Shown in pieces: positions 5,187-13,759 of a DNA stretch of 21,132 nucleotides. Position 1 is the stretch's first letter. Each line of letters opens with the position of its first letter. Made by a program: the position numbers and the translations under genes. The stretch comes from a virus. Below the pieces are notes generated by a model, which ran no database searches, had not been told where the DNA came from, and worked only from the letters and a program-made list of their open reading frames with translations. Location: the IMG/VR virus record IMGVR_UViG_3300028925_004122, positions 1 through 21,132 of that record; one strand, 5' to 3'.

Positions 5187-6737
5187 ATGGTTGATAATGC
5201 AGGAAGAAACACTTTTGGTGAAACTCAAGCCAGTATAGAGACGGGTACTCAACTTCGTAGTAATACTACAGACCTACCAGAAGCAAGGCTAAAGCAGTTA
5301 GGCGTAACAAAGCCAATAACAATTACATCAGAAGGTGCCGGTCTTATAATGCGCCTGATGAAGGATACGGGTAAGAGCGCCCAAGGCGCTTTTGTTGAAC
5401 TTCAACAGCGTGTTAAAGCCTCTCAAATCCGTGCTACTGATGATGTTGCTAGGAGAGATATAAACTCGTTAGTTCGTAGATATTTTCCTGATGGGCTAGA
5501 GGGCATAGAAAAGGGTTTAAACGAAGCAAAGGTTTATGAACAGGCTCTGTACGATGCAGGTTTCCTAGAGGATGGTGATCCTAATTTTAAAACGCTAGAA
5601 GATGACATTAACAAGCTTCCTAAAGAGGGACGTAATAAGAGGTCAAGAGAAGGAAAGAGGCTATTCGGCATAAAAGAGAGTGGTGGATTACCAACAGTCG
5701 TAGGTAGAGACAGAGAAGGTAAAATAGTTCTTGACAAAGAGCGTGTTAGGCCGTATACTTATAGACTAAGCACTACAGCATTAGACGCATTAGAAACTGT
5801 TAAGCTTCCTTCCTTTGCTGCTCAACCACTAACACAAGAAATACAGGCAGGGGAAAGAAAGCGGCTAGCCCCTGAAAGAGCAGAGGCAAGAGCAGCAAAT
5901 CTTCCTGCCATTATACAAGAAACCCTGTCTACTGGTAGCGGCGAGACTGTAGAGCCTAATAGAAGAGACGTTTCCCGTAGAGCATCCGGCGCTATAATTA
6001 GCCGACGAGATGTTAACGTCTTTAAAGAGGCTATGGGAAAGGTTATGGAAGCCCCTTCCGAAGAAAAGACAAACCTGTTTAAGAGCATCATGCAGGAAGC
6101 TAGGAAGATAGATCCTAAAGTTTCTATGGACTCCATGCAGGATGTTAAAGATTACTTATATTTCAATGGCGTTTTAGAGGCAGATACCAAGGTTTCAGAA
6201 AAGTTAGGCCCTTCTAGGATATCCGATGCAGACGTTCCTGAATATGTAAAGCCTAGCCCTAAGTTCTATAGAGAAGGTCTTAAATCACTGGGTACGGGCA
6301 ATTCTAATGAGCCTCTTGTAATAAACAAATTAAGCGCAAGTCCTAATCCCTATGTAGAGCCGATAAAGCCCAAGACGTTGGATGATCTTATAGGCAAAGG
6401 GGACTTTACAGATGCGGATAAGAACGCTTCACCTGTAGGAAGAAGATTCTCAGACCTGCTTAAAAGCGGCGGAAGAAAAGCAATAAAGGTTTTGCCCTTT
6501 GTAGCAGCGGCAGATGTGCTAACCAGTTCAGACCCTGTAGCAGCAATGGTAGGGTCTACTACCACGGCAAGATCTGCACTATCAGAGATAAAAGCGGATA
6601 GAGAAGAAAAAGACGCAAAGAGACACCAGCTAGCTCAAGAGAGTATGGAAAAGGTTGCTTTAAGAAAAAAAAATCGCGCAAGAAAAACGGTGCGAAACTA
6701 TGTACCACCAAAAGACAGATCCTTTATGGGTCAATAA
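5187..6737 (+). CDS. Unknown 516-aa phage protein, possible internal virion protein
   Basis: Starts two bases after the large terminase stop. The product is charged, Lys/Arg-rich and helical over most of its length. A weakly hydrophobic stretch (KAIKVLPFVAAADVL, about 430-445, then PVAAMVGSTTTA) is followed by a strongly charged helix and the end KDRSFMGQ. No enzyme motif is visible. Proteins of this size and character next to the portal in short-tailed phages are often ejected internal proteins, but this is inference from place and composition. The terminal SFMG is shared with the lysozyme-domain protein at 11308-12813, which hints at a common partner. Confidence 0.7.
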   Translation: MVDNAGRNTFGETQASIETGTQLRSNTTDLPEARLKQLGVTKPITITSEGAGLIMRLMKDTGKSAQGAFVELQQRVKASQIRATDDVARRDINSLVRRYFPDGLEGIEKGLNEAKVYEQALYDAGFLEDGDPNFKTLEDDINKLPKEGRNKRSREGKRLFGIKESGGLPTVVGRDREGKIVLDKERVRPYTYRLSTTALDALETVKLPSFAAQPLTQEIQAGERKRLAPERAEARAANLPAIIQETLSTGSGETVEPNRRDVSRRASGAIISRRDVNVFKEAMGKVMEAPSEEKTNLFKSIMQEARKIDPKVSMDSMQDVKDYLYFNGVLEADTKVSEKLGPSRISDADVPEYVKPSPKFYREGLKSLGTGNSNEPLVINKLSASPNPYVEPIKPKTLDDLIGKGDFTDADKNASPVGRRFSDLLKSGGRKAIKVLPFVAAADVLTSSDPVAAMVGSTTTARSALSEIKADREEKDAKRHQLAQESMEKVALRKKNRARKTVRNYVPPKDRSFMGQ

Positions 6738-6755
6738 ATAGAAAAGGTAAAAGAT

Positions 6756-6968
6756 ATGTATACGTATGGTAAAGAATATATTATGGGACAGATGAAGAAG
6801 CAGGGTGAAGTTAGCCCCGTTCCTGATGGTGCTTTGCACCGCGAAAAGTTTGATTCTTCAATTGCCGGTCCTACCGACCGTGATGCGCTGCAAGTCAGTA
6901 TGCCTCGCCCGAAAAGCAATACGGTTGATCCGGCTGTATTTAAAATGGCAAACGAAAAAGATTACTAA
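6756..6968 (+). CDS. Hypothetical small protein before the portal (70 aa)
   Basis: 70 residues with an AAAAGG ribosome site nine bases upstream of ATG 6756; an internal ATG at 6783 is an alternative. The sequence is hydrophilic and Pro-rich (GEVSPVPDGALHREKFD, VSMPRPKSN, ending NEKDY) and is probably largely unfolded alone. No family recognised. The portal gene begins 16 bases downstream with its own ribosome site. It could be a small head-completion or portal-associated protein. Confidence 0.65.
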   Translation: MYTYGKEYIMGQMKKQGEVSPVPDGALHREKFDSSIAGPTDRDALQVSMPRPKSNTVDPAVFKMANEKDY

Positions 6969-6984
6969 GACTTAGGAATAAGTT

Positions 6985-9066
6985 ATGTCTGACACACCTT
7001 TTGGCGACACCCCAGCAGTGGCTATTTTAGATGAAGCAGCAACTAATGTAGTTGGTGCTATTAAGTCTAAATTTGAAGAAGCCTCAACGGGCCGCTATCA
7101 ACATGAGCAGCGTTGGCTAAAAGCATATAAGAACTTTCGTGGTGTTTATGATTCCAGTACTCAGTTCAGAGAATCAGAAAACAGTAAAGTTTTTATTAAG
7201 ATTACCAAAACTAAAGTTCTTGCTTCTTATGGGCAAATGATAGATGTTTTATTTGCCAATAAAAAGTTTCCTATTGTGGTGGAATCTTCTCCTGTACCCG
7301 AAGGAGTTGCTGAATTTGCTCATCTTGATAAGACCGGACAGGAAGATACTCCTCCCCCCGCTGAAAAAGACCCCTATGGTTTTCCCGGTGACGGAAGAGA
7401 ACTACCTCCGGGGGCTACAGAAGCCTCCCCATTAGCGGGTCTAGCTGATAAGTATGAAGGGGCTAACCTTAAAGAAGGCCCCAGCCGATTAGGTGAACCT
7501 CAGATTAGTCCTGCTAGAGAAGCTGCTCGTCTTATGGAAAAAGAAATCCATGACCAGCTACATGAGAACAATGCCCCTAACATTCTACGGCATTCTTTGT
7601 TTGAGTGTGTGCTTCTTGGAACGGGAATTGTAAAGGGTCCATTAAATGAAAACAAAACACTACATAGGTGGGATGCGGATAAAAACTACAATCCGTCTAA
7701 AAAACTTATCCCTCGTCTTGAGTCCGTGTCTTGTTGGAATTTCTACCCTGATCCTTCTGGCACTAGCATTGAAGATTGCTCATACGTAATCCAACGTCAT
7801 AGGCTCAATAGATCGCAAATGCGGGATCTTGCAAATAAGCCCTACTTTGATCTTGAAGCTATTTCTTCTTGTTTAGACAGGGGAGCTAATTACGATGAAA
7901 AGTATTTTGAAGCCACTATTCGTAGTGAAAATACAGAACAGCTTAATGATACGGATCGTTATGAAGTATTAGAATACTGGGGTACTCTTGATCCTAGTCT
8001 GGTGCAGGAAATGAATCTTCCTATAGACGTGGAAGACCTTACTGAAGTGCCTGTAAACGTCTGGATATGTGGCAATCAAGTTTTACGTCTTGTTATAAAT
8101 CCTTTTGTACCTTACCGCATACCTTACTTTGCTACGCCATATGAAATTAATCCCTATCAACTATTTGGTGTGGGCATTCCTGAGAATATGGAAGATGCAC
8201 AGCTTCTTATGAATGGTCACATTCGTATGGCTATTGACAACTTAGCCCTTGCAGGTAATGTAGTCTTTGATGTGGATGAAGCATCTCTTGTTCCCGGTCA
8301 AAACTATGACATCTATCCGGGTAAAGTGTTTAGGCGTCAATCGGGTGTTACGGGTACAGCAATCAATGCTATTAAGTTTCCTAGCACTGCCAATGAAAAC
8401 ATTCAGATGTATCAGGCTGCTCGCCAGTTAGCCGATGAAGAGACGGGACTGCCTAGCATCATGCACGGTCAAACAGGTGTTTCTGGTACTGGTCGTACTG
8501 CTGCAGGTCTTAGTATGTTAATGGGCGGTGCAAATCTTAGTATTAAAACCGTTATTAAAAATATTGATGACTTTCTTTTAAAACCCCTTGGAGAATGTAT
8601 GTTCTTTTGGAACATGCAGTTTAATGATGATCGTCCTGAGATAGTTGGCGATCTGGAGATTAAACCACAGGGAACTTCAGCGGTTATGCAAAAAGAAGTT
8701 CGTAGTCAGCGGCTTACAGCCCTACTTCAAACTGTTGCTAACCCAATGCTCGCTCCCTTTATCAAGATTCCTAATCTTGTACGAGAATTAGCTATCGCAC
8801 AGGACATCGATCCTGATCTTCTCGTTAATGACATAAACGATGCACAAATTTTTGCAGAAGTATTAAGAGGTTTAAATGCTGGACAAGGAAACATGCAAAA
8901 CCCTGCTGCCGCTGATCAACAACCCGGCAGCATGGGACAGTCTGGAGGCTTACCTGCTGGACCTGAAGGAGCGGTATCAAGCCCTGCTGGTGGTGGAGAA
9001 ATCGGACTTAGAGATGAGGCTCCTGCAGGGCAAAGCGCAGACGGTGGAACACCTCCTGTCCCTTAA
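6985..9066 (+). CDS. Portal protein
   Basis: 693 residues; forms the dodecameric ring at one capsid vertex through which DNA is packaged and ejected. The N-terminal helical part (RYQHEQRWLKAYKNFRG, ITKTKVLASYGQMIDVLF) and the central blocks FGVGIPENMEDAQLLMNGH (about 394-412) and MHGQTGVSGTGRTAAGLSML (493-512) are characteristic of podovirus and P22-like portals. The size fits. A Pro/Gly/acidic insert at 120-165 is low complexity. Residues 631-693 are also low complexity, rich in Gly, Pro, Ala and Gln; there a second gene is encoded in the +1 frame (8876-9130), which probably explains the odd composition. TTAGGAATAAGTT precedes the ATG. Confidence 0.9.
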   Translation: MSDTPFGDTPAVAILDEAATNVVGAIKSKFEEASTGRYQHEQRWLKAYKNFRGVYDSSTQFRESENSKVFIKITKTKVLASYGQMIDVLFANKKFPIVVESSPVPEGVAEFAHLDKTGQEDTPPPAEKDPYGFPGDGRELPPGATEASPLAGLADKYEGANLKEGPSRLGEPQISPAREAARLMEKEIHDQLHENNAPNILRHSLFECVLLGTGIVKGPLNENKTLHRWDADKNYNPSKKLIPRLESVSCWNFYPDPSGTSIEDCSYVIQRHRLNRSQMRDLANKPYFDLEAISSCLDRGANYDEKYFEATIRSENTEQLNDTDRYEVLEYWGTLDPSLVQEMNLPIDVEDLTEVPVNVWICGNQVLRLVINPFVPYRIPYFATPYEINPYQLFGVGIPENMEDAQLLMNGHIRMAIDNLALAGNVVFDVDEASLVPGQNYDIYPGKVFRRQSGVTGTAINAIKFPSTANENIQMYQAARQLADEETGLPSIMHGQTGVSGTGRTAAGLSMLMGGANLSIKTVIKNIDDFLLKPLGECMFFWNMQFNDDRPEIVGDLEIKPQGTSAVMQKEVRSQRLTALLQTVANPMLAPFIKIPNLVRELAIAQDIDPDLLVNDINDAQIFAEVLRGLNAGQGNMQNPAAADQQPGSMGQSGGLPAGPEGAVSSPAGGGEIGLRDEAPAGQSADGGTPPVP
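8865..8870 (+). promoter_or_regulatory. Ribosome site AAGAGG inside the portal gene
   Basis: AAGAGG lies five bases before the ATG at 8876, inside the portal coding region. It is a strong Shine-Dalgarno match at good spacing for the overlapping gene, and it decides that start. Confidence 0.75.
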
Positions 9067-9130
9067 GCAGCAAGTTAATACGCAACAGAAAGAATACACA
9101 AAAAACCAAATTAAACCGGGAAAATATTAA
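8876..9130 (+). CDS. Overprinted small helical protein within the portal 3' end
   Basis: 84 residues in the +1 frame relative to the portal; three quarters of it (8876-9066) lies inside the portal gene. It has a proper AAGAGG ribosome site. The sequence (LLPLINNPAAWDSLEAYLLDL, then LLVVEKSDLEMRLLQGKAQ, TVEHLLSLKQQV) is an amphipathic helix pair with a W, a conserved-looking L-x-G-x-x-x-T/L and a final LL-x-L. This matches a type of small protein often found just after phage portals (aW..L..yL ... lrG.. ..ll.L), recalled rather than searched. It ends directly before the GTG of the next gene. Its dense CTG codons and compact hydrophobic pattern look like a real protein, while the portal tail in the other frame is low complexity. 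Role unknown; perhaps a portal or scaffold cofactor. Confidence 0.8.
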   Translation: MLDKETCKTLLPLINNPAAWDSLEAYLLDLKERYQALLVVEKSDLEMRLLQGKAQTVEHLLSLKQQVNTQQKEYTKNQIKPGKY

Positions 9131-11293
9131 GTGGCAACTAGTCTACAAGAAGCGTTAGCAGGACAAGTATCAGTAAAACCTGTTACTATGGAACAAATTC
9201 CTGACGCCACCATTGACGTGAGTGGCGGTTCTAGTGCTTTGGATATTGAAGGTTTGGGGGTAAAGAAGAGACGTAATGATATCTCTTCTATTACTTCCTC
9301 TACTTCTCAGATGGGTATGCAAGACTTCTTTGGTGATTTGTTAGACGAAGTAAACTTTACTGATTCTAATAGCGTGGATGCCTTTAAAGCGAGTGCAGCA
9401 TCTCGAATCACTGAGATGGATTATGGTAGCATAAGTAACTTTCTTGGAGACGCCTCTTCTATGGTGGGTGAGCTATCTTCAGCCGCTTCACAGTTTGAAA
9501 AAAAACAACAGCCACAGTCTAACGGATTTCAAACGCTCTTTGGAGATCCCGTTAGTGGGTCTGATGGTGGTTTTAGTGATGATTATACTAACGCCTCTGA
9601 CTTTGAAAACCCTACTAATTCTGGGTCTGTAGGTACTTCTGACTTAACTAACCCTAATATGGCTTCGAATCTTGTAGGCTCGGCTATTAGTGTCTTAGGT
9701 GGTGCGCCTTGGCAGAGTGTGGCTATGGGTTTGGGCCGAGGTGCTTTAAGTACTGCACTAGGGCCAGAAGGTCGCGCAGTGCAAAAAACTGTCAACATAG
9801 CAGGTACTATAGCTAACACTAGTATTACAAACGTGTCCAGTGCACTGGGCGCGGTAAACACGGGGTTAAACGCGGCAAAGACGGCAGGTTCCGTCCAAGA
9901 TGCACTTAATAGGGGTATTTCTTTAGAAGGTATATTTAAAAACTCTATTAATAGTCTAGGGGAATATCTAGAGGGCATATGGTCTGCGGTAACAAATCCT
10001 GCTCAAGCTCTTGAAGCTTTTGGCATGAATATGCACTATGGAACCCAAGATCCAGATCTGTACTCTTTTAATCTGCCCGGTGGTGCTGTTAACTTTAACT
10101 TTGATGGTAAAACTGGCAAGTTAGCTACGCCCGGTTTTCTTGGTTTTATGTTCGGCAGCGTTCCTTTAGTTGGTGCTGCTTTTAGGGCTTCTCAAGCATT
10201 TGCGGACCTATCAGGCTATAGAGAGGATATGAGTACTAGAGCTATGAGTATGATAGATTCATTTTCCATGCCGGGAATAAATTATGCAGAACTAACAGAT
10301 GCGGAGAATAACAATTTTGCAGGAATATCGGGTTTTTCTAATTCTTTGGGGGGGGATAATGCTGTTAGCATAGATTTTTCAAGTGTTGCCGGTAATGTTG
10401 CTACTTACGGAAATCAACAGATTGATTTTACTTCTTTAGACCCTGCTGGCAAGATTAGTAGCCTCTCTTTAAGAGAAATAGAGGAAGCATCTGTTATTAA
10501 CATGCACTGGGATTGGGAAGATGAATTGGAAGCGCAGACCGCAGTTCGCAACTCTTTTTCTGCCATAGCAGAACGCTTTGGAATTGATCCTAATTCCCCC
10601 GGTTCTATAGGCCAAGTAAATGATGCTATGCAAACAGACCAAGCCGCACGCGCTGTTGATTTTATGGGCGAAATGACAAATATGGCGAAGGCGAGTAATA
10701 TAGACTTTCCGGTGTCAGACTTTGGCGATAGGGCCGGTCTTATGGCGGATTCTTTCGGGCGATTTGCGCAGGATAATCCTGCCCTTAATTACGCAGCCCA
10801 AAACAAAGCAGCATCGAGTATAACTTTGGGATATGATCCCAATCTGACTGATGCTGCTAGGATCGAACGCTACTCTATTGTGCAAGATGAGAATAGGCAA
10901 GCTAGGGATTTAGAAATAGGGGAACATATAGCGGGTTTTAACCCCGGTAGTTGGAATTCATCAAATTCAAGTATAATTTCGAGAAACGTAGCATTTGAAT
11001 TTTTTGAAAAAAATCCTGATCGAAGCGTGTTGAAACCCGAAGACGCCGCAGCGTTAGCAGCCATCTATAGAGAGCAACAAAAAGAAGAGACAAGATCGGC
11101 GTCTTCGGATGTTGAAATGGATTACGGGGATGTTGATCCTGAAACAAACATTGAAGACGATCCTACGGAGTCTGGTGAGGGTGCGAATACAAGCGCACCC
11201 GGCATGGCCTTCGATTCTACTGCTGATGAAACGGACGGAAGTTGGGACAGCCCCGACGATGGCTATGGGGGCTTTGGGGACGGACACTGGTAA
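9131..11293 (+). CDS. Large unknown virion-associated protein (720 aa)
   Basis: Starts at GTG directly after the preceding stop (GGGA is upstream). The product is Ser-, Gly-, Ala- and Asn-rich. It has a Ser-rich N-terminal third, a hydrophobic glycine/alanine stretch (GFLGFMFGSVPLVGAAFRAS, near 340-360), helical segments, and an acidic tail ending GGFGDGHW. Several glycine/alanine-rich weakly hydrophobic segments (about 180-250) could insert into membranes during ejection. No catalytic motif is visible. Place (after the portal, before a lysozyme-domain protein) and composition fit an internal or ejected virion protein of a podovirus; this is inference. The acidic, aromatic-ended C-terminus is like that of many marine phage structural proteins. 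Confidence 0.7.
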   Translation: MATSLQEALAGQVSVKPVTMEQIPDATIDVSGGSSALDIEGLGVKKRRNDISSITSSTSQMGMQDFFGDLLDEVNFTDSNSVDAFKASAASRITEMDYGSISNFLGDASSMVGELSSAASQFEKKQQPQSNGFQTLFGDPVSGSDGGFSDDYTNASDFENPTNSGSVGTSDLTNPNMASNLVGSAISVLGGAPWQSVAMGLGRGALSTALGPEGRAVQKTVNIAGTIANTSITNVSSALGAVNTGLNAAKTAGSVQDALNRGISLEGIFKNSINSLGEYLEGIWSAVTNPAQALEAFGMNMHYGTQDPDLYSFNLPGGAVNFNFDGKTGKLATPGFLGFMFGSVPLVGAAFRASQAFADLSGYREDMSTRAMSMIDSFSMPGINYAELTDAENNNFAGISGFSNSLGGDNAVSIDFSSVAGNVATYGNQQIDFTSLDPAGKISSLSLREIEEASVINMHWDWEDELEAQTAVRNSFSAIAERFGIDPNSPGSIGQVNDAMQTDQAARAVDFMGEMTNMAKASNIDFPVSDFGDRAGLMADSFGRFAQDNPALNYAAQNKAASSITLGYDPNLTDAARIERYSIVQDENRQARDLEIGEHIAGFNPGSWNSSNSSIISRNVAFEFFEKNPDRSVLKPEDAAALAAIYREQQKEETRSASSDVEMDYGDVDPETNIEDDPTESGEGANTSAPGMAFDSTADETDGSWDSPDDGYGGFGDGHW

Positions 11294-11307
11294 TAATAGG
11301 ATTAATT

Positions 11308-12813
11308 ATGGCTTTAATAACACAACAAGAGTTTACAGCTAACCTTGAACAGATGCCTGAAGAGGCTCAAATACAGGTTGTACAGCTAATAGAGGAGAAT
11401 GAACCTCCTATACTACAGGCGTTTGCTATGAGCTTGGGTGTTAACCTGTCTATGGGTGAAGAGCCTATGGGTGAAGAGCCTATGGGTGAAGAGCAACCTT
11501 CTGTGCTTGATGAGGTAATGACAGAACAGCCAGTGGCACTAGAGGAACCTGTTCCAGTAGAGGCCCCTCTACCAGAAGCGTCTCCTATGCAGAACCAGAT
11601 GCAACAGTTAGCCCTTGGTGATCAGGTAGCAGGTATGATTGAACAGCCGGGAGCAGAAGATCAGACAGGTGTAGCTGATGATGTACCCATGAATGCAAGA
11701 GAAGGCGCATTTATTGTAAACGCAGCCGCTATTGCAAAGGTGGGTAAAAAGGACTTTGAAGAGCGTATCATTGAACCTGCTATTAAATACCTAAAAGAAA
11801 CAGAAGGTATAGATATAAATAAGGCCACTATTACAAGGCCAGCACAGCAGGTAAAAGGCAATCAGAAAATACTTGCCTCAAATAAAGAATATCACATTCC
11901 TCCAGAGCTAGCTGAAGTAATAGGAACAGACCTGCTTGAAAAGATTAACAAGCGTGGTGAGGCAGAGACAGAGAAGAAGTTAACAGAGCAAGAACAGCAG
12001 CCCCAGCAGCAGCAACAGCAGGACTTTGCACAGAAGCAAGTTCCCGTTAGGGCTGCAAATGGGGGTGAGGTTGTTGATCCCAAAGAAAGCGCAAAAAAAA
12101 AGTTAAGAATAAGGGAAAACGCCCCGCTAGAACGAAGCACAGGTAAATTATTTAGTAAAGCTCAATACAACAAGAAAGCAGACGGTAAAAGAGAAGGATT
12201 TAGAACAATTGGATTTGGTCATGCAATACAAGACTTTGGAAAGTCCGTTCAAAGATTTCAAAAACTTTTTAATGTGAATCGGGCTACCGCTGTAAATATA
12301 GCTTTAGGTAAAGAACGAATTACTAAAGATCAAGCCTTAAAACTTTTTGATAGCGATTATACAATTAAAGAGGATGATGTAATTAGTCGTGTTAGCGGTA
12401 AAGACGTTTATACTTCTCTTCCTTCAGAAGTTCAGGAAATTTTTGTAGACGCAAATTTTAGAGGCGACTTTCAAAAAAATAATAAAAATTATAAGTGGGT
12501 TGAACAAGCTATAAAAGGCGACTACTTAACAGCTTCACAAGAAGTCTTAGACCACCAAGAGGCTAAAGCTAACCCTAAGGGTGGCGTAGCAAAGAGGATA
12601 CAAGACTACAGCAAAGTTCTTAGATCTCTCAGCCCCAACAACAGTTCCCCGGAAGGGAGAACGCCTCTCGCGCTAGAGGAACAACAAAGTTTTATGGGGA
12701 AAGCTCCCCCCATAGGTTCTCTAGAAGATGATATAGAGAACCAGACAGCAAAAGAGCAAGTCGACAAGGCACTAGCCTTGCGTGGCAAAATAATGCAGCC
12801 ACCCGTTAATTAA
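11308..12813 (+). CDS. Modular virion protein with lysozyme-like domain
   Basis: 501 residues. The start is the ATG at 11308, with TAGG seven bases upstream; the frame is open further left, but that lies inside the previous gene. Order of parts: helical N-terminus (1-45); acidic Pro/Glu/Met region with three copies of MGEEP/Q (49-63); a DDVPMNAREGAFIVN module (about 127-150), similar to the DDVPA-x-LS-x-GEFV segment of other phage proteins; a Gln-rich linker (about 230-240); GGEV; then a lysozyme-like domain (about 262-440) with R-x-REN (E270), D292 and FRTIGFGH (T300, H305), resembling the Glu-Asp-Thr set of GH24 lysozymes, although the E to T distance is longer than in T4 lysozyme. It probably cuts peptidoglycan during DNA entry. 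The C-terminus has SFMGK, also seen in the 5187 gene. Confidence 0.75.
   Translation: MALITQQEFTANLEQMPEEAQIQVVQLIEENEPPILQAFAMSLGVNLSMGEEPMGEEPMGEEQPSVLDEVMTEQPVALEEPVPVEAPLPEASPMQNQMQQLALGDQVAGMIEQPGAEDQTGVADDVPMNAREGAFIVNAAAIAKVGKKDFEERIIEPAIKYLKETEGIDINKATITRPAQQVKGNQKILASNKEYHIPPELAEVIGTDLLEKINKRGEAETEKKLTEQEQQPQQQQQQDFAQKQVPVRAANGGEVVDPKESAKKKLRIRENAPLERSTGKLFSKAQYNKKADGKREGFRTIGFGHAIQDFGKSVQRFQKLFNVNRATAVNIALGKERITKDQALKLFDSDYTIKEDDVISRVSGKDVYTSLPSEVQEIFVDANFRGDFQKNNKNYKWVEQAIKGDYLTASQEVLDHQEAKANPKGGVAKRIQDYSKVLRSLSPNNSSPEGRTPLALEEQQSFMGKAPPIGSLEDDIENQTAKEQVDKALALRGKIMQPPVN
11452..11496 (+). repeat. Three tandem 15-bp repeats
   Basis: ATGGGTGAAGAGCCT occurs at 11452 and 11467, and with CAA replacing CCT at 11482. 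It encodes MGEEP-MGEEP-MGEEQ in an acidic linker of the lysozyme-domain protein. The near-identical DNA suggests recent slippage and probable length variation among relatives. Confidence 0.9.
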
Positions 12814-12876
12814 CGGCCCTGCGTAGTACCAAACCCAACTGCGGCTACCCTTTCACAGGCCCCGCAAGGAGGAAAA
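12814..12876 (+). promoter_or_regulatory. GC-rich leader with strong ribosome site before scaffold
   Basis: This 63-nt gap is one of the longer ones in the operon and richer in GC than its neighbours. It begins CGGCCCTGCGTAGTA, a 13-of-15 match to 104-118. TGCGG and CCGCA can pair around a 19-nt loop. AAGGAGG (12866-12872) lies four bases before the scaffold ATG, the strongest ribosome site in the window, fitting a high demand for scaffold and coat. It may hold a phage promoter or an RNA processing site, but I see no sigma-70 boxes. Confidence 0.5.
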
Positions 12877-13737
12877 ATGGCTAAAGAAGTACAAGTAGAA
12901 GAAGAAGAAAATCTAGGCCCTTACCGAGGCAAATACAAAGCGGATGTTTACAAAGACGAAGCTTTAGCTGAAGACGGAGCCACCCTAGACGAAGCTACTA
13001 AAGACAACCTCTTAATTGATGATGAAACCATTTCCGTGCAGCTCTTACAGGATAAAACTGAAGTGCAAACGGAAGAGCATGACTATAAAAAGCGTTATGA
13101 TGATTTAAAAAGGCACTACGACTCTAAACTCCATGAGTGGAGGGAAGAGAGAGAAGGGCTTGTTTCTCAACCACAACAAGAAGAAGCGCCAGAGTATGAC
13201 GCTGACATTGAGGACTTTAAAGAAAATTATCCAGACGTTTACAATGTAGTTGAAGCTCTTACTGCTAAGAAAGCTGAAAAAGAACTTGCTGAACTTCGTC
13301 AAGAAGTTTCGCATCTTTCTAAGAAAGAAGAGCAGCTAAAAGCTAAAAGTGCCTATCAAGAATTGCTAGCCCTGCACCCCGACTTTTCAGAGACTAAAAA
13401 ATCTGAAGGGTTTGCCTCTTGGCTTAAGGAGCAGCCACCTAGCATCTCGGATGGAATCACTAAAAATAAAGACGATGTTAGATGGGCTTCCCGTGTTCTC
13501 GACTTGTATAAAGCCGATATTGGCTCAACTAAAAAAGTAGGCAGACCTCGTAAACAACAGTCTGCAGCAGCAGAGGCCGTAACAAGAACTAAAGGCGTCA
13601 ATGTTGCTACAGATTTAAATGCGAATAAAAAAGTTTGGACTACTTCAGAGATACGTAAACTTAAACCGCATGAGTATAGCAAGTTTGAAGCAGAGCTTGA
13701 CCTAGCAAATGCGGAGGGTCGTATCCAAAACAGATAG
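12877..13737 (+). CDS. Capsid scaffolding protein
   Basis: 286 residues, acidic N-terminal half and helical throughout. A coiled-coil region covers about 68-170 (YKKRYDDLKRHYDSKL, KKAEKELAELRQEVSHLSKKEE). The C-terminal part (VWTTSEIRKLKPHEYSKF-x-AELDLANAEGRI) has the L-x-P-x-E-Y/F ... A-x-x-EGRI ending common to phage scaffolds, the part that usually binds coat protein. The place directly before the coat gene and the very strong AAGGAGG site agree. It acts inside the procapsid and leaves or is removed before packaging. No protease domain is visible, so removal is probably by exit, as in P22. Confidence 0.88.
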   Translation: MAKEVQVEEEENLGPYRGKYKADVYKDEALAEDGATLDEATKDNLLIDDETISVQLLQDKTEVQTEEHDYKKRYDDLKRHYDSKLHEWREEREGLVSQPQQEEAPEYDADIEDFKENYPDVYNVVEALTAKKAEKELAELRQEVSHLSKKEEQLKAKSAYQELLALHPDFSETKKSEGFASWLKEQPPSISDGITKNKDDVRWASRVLDLYKADIGSTKKVGRPRKQQSAAAEAVTRTKGVNVATDLNANKKVWTTSEIRKLKPHEYSKFEAELDLANAEGRIQNR

Positions 13738-13759
13738 ACTATAAAGAAAGGACTGAGAT

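Noticed and set aside
9583-9978. Minus-strand 131-residue frame
   Set aside because: It is antisense inside the 720-residue gene, where Ala/Ser/Thr-rich coding gives spurious frames.
11242-11307. Upstream TTG start of the lysozyme-domain gene
   Set aside because: It lies inside the previous gene and adds a Trp/Gly-rich stretch; the ATG at 11308 has TAGG at good spacing.
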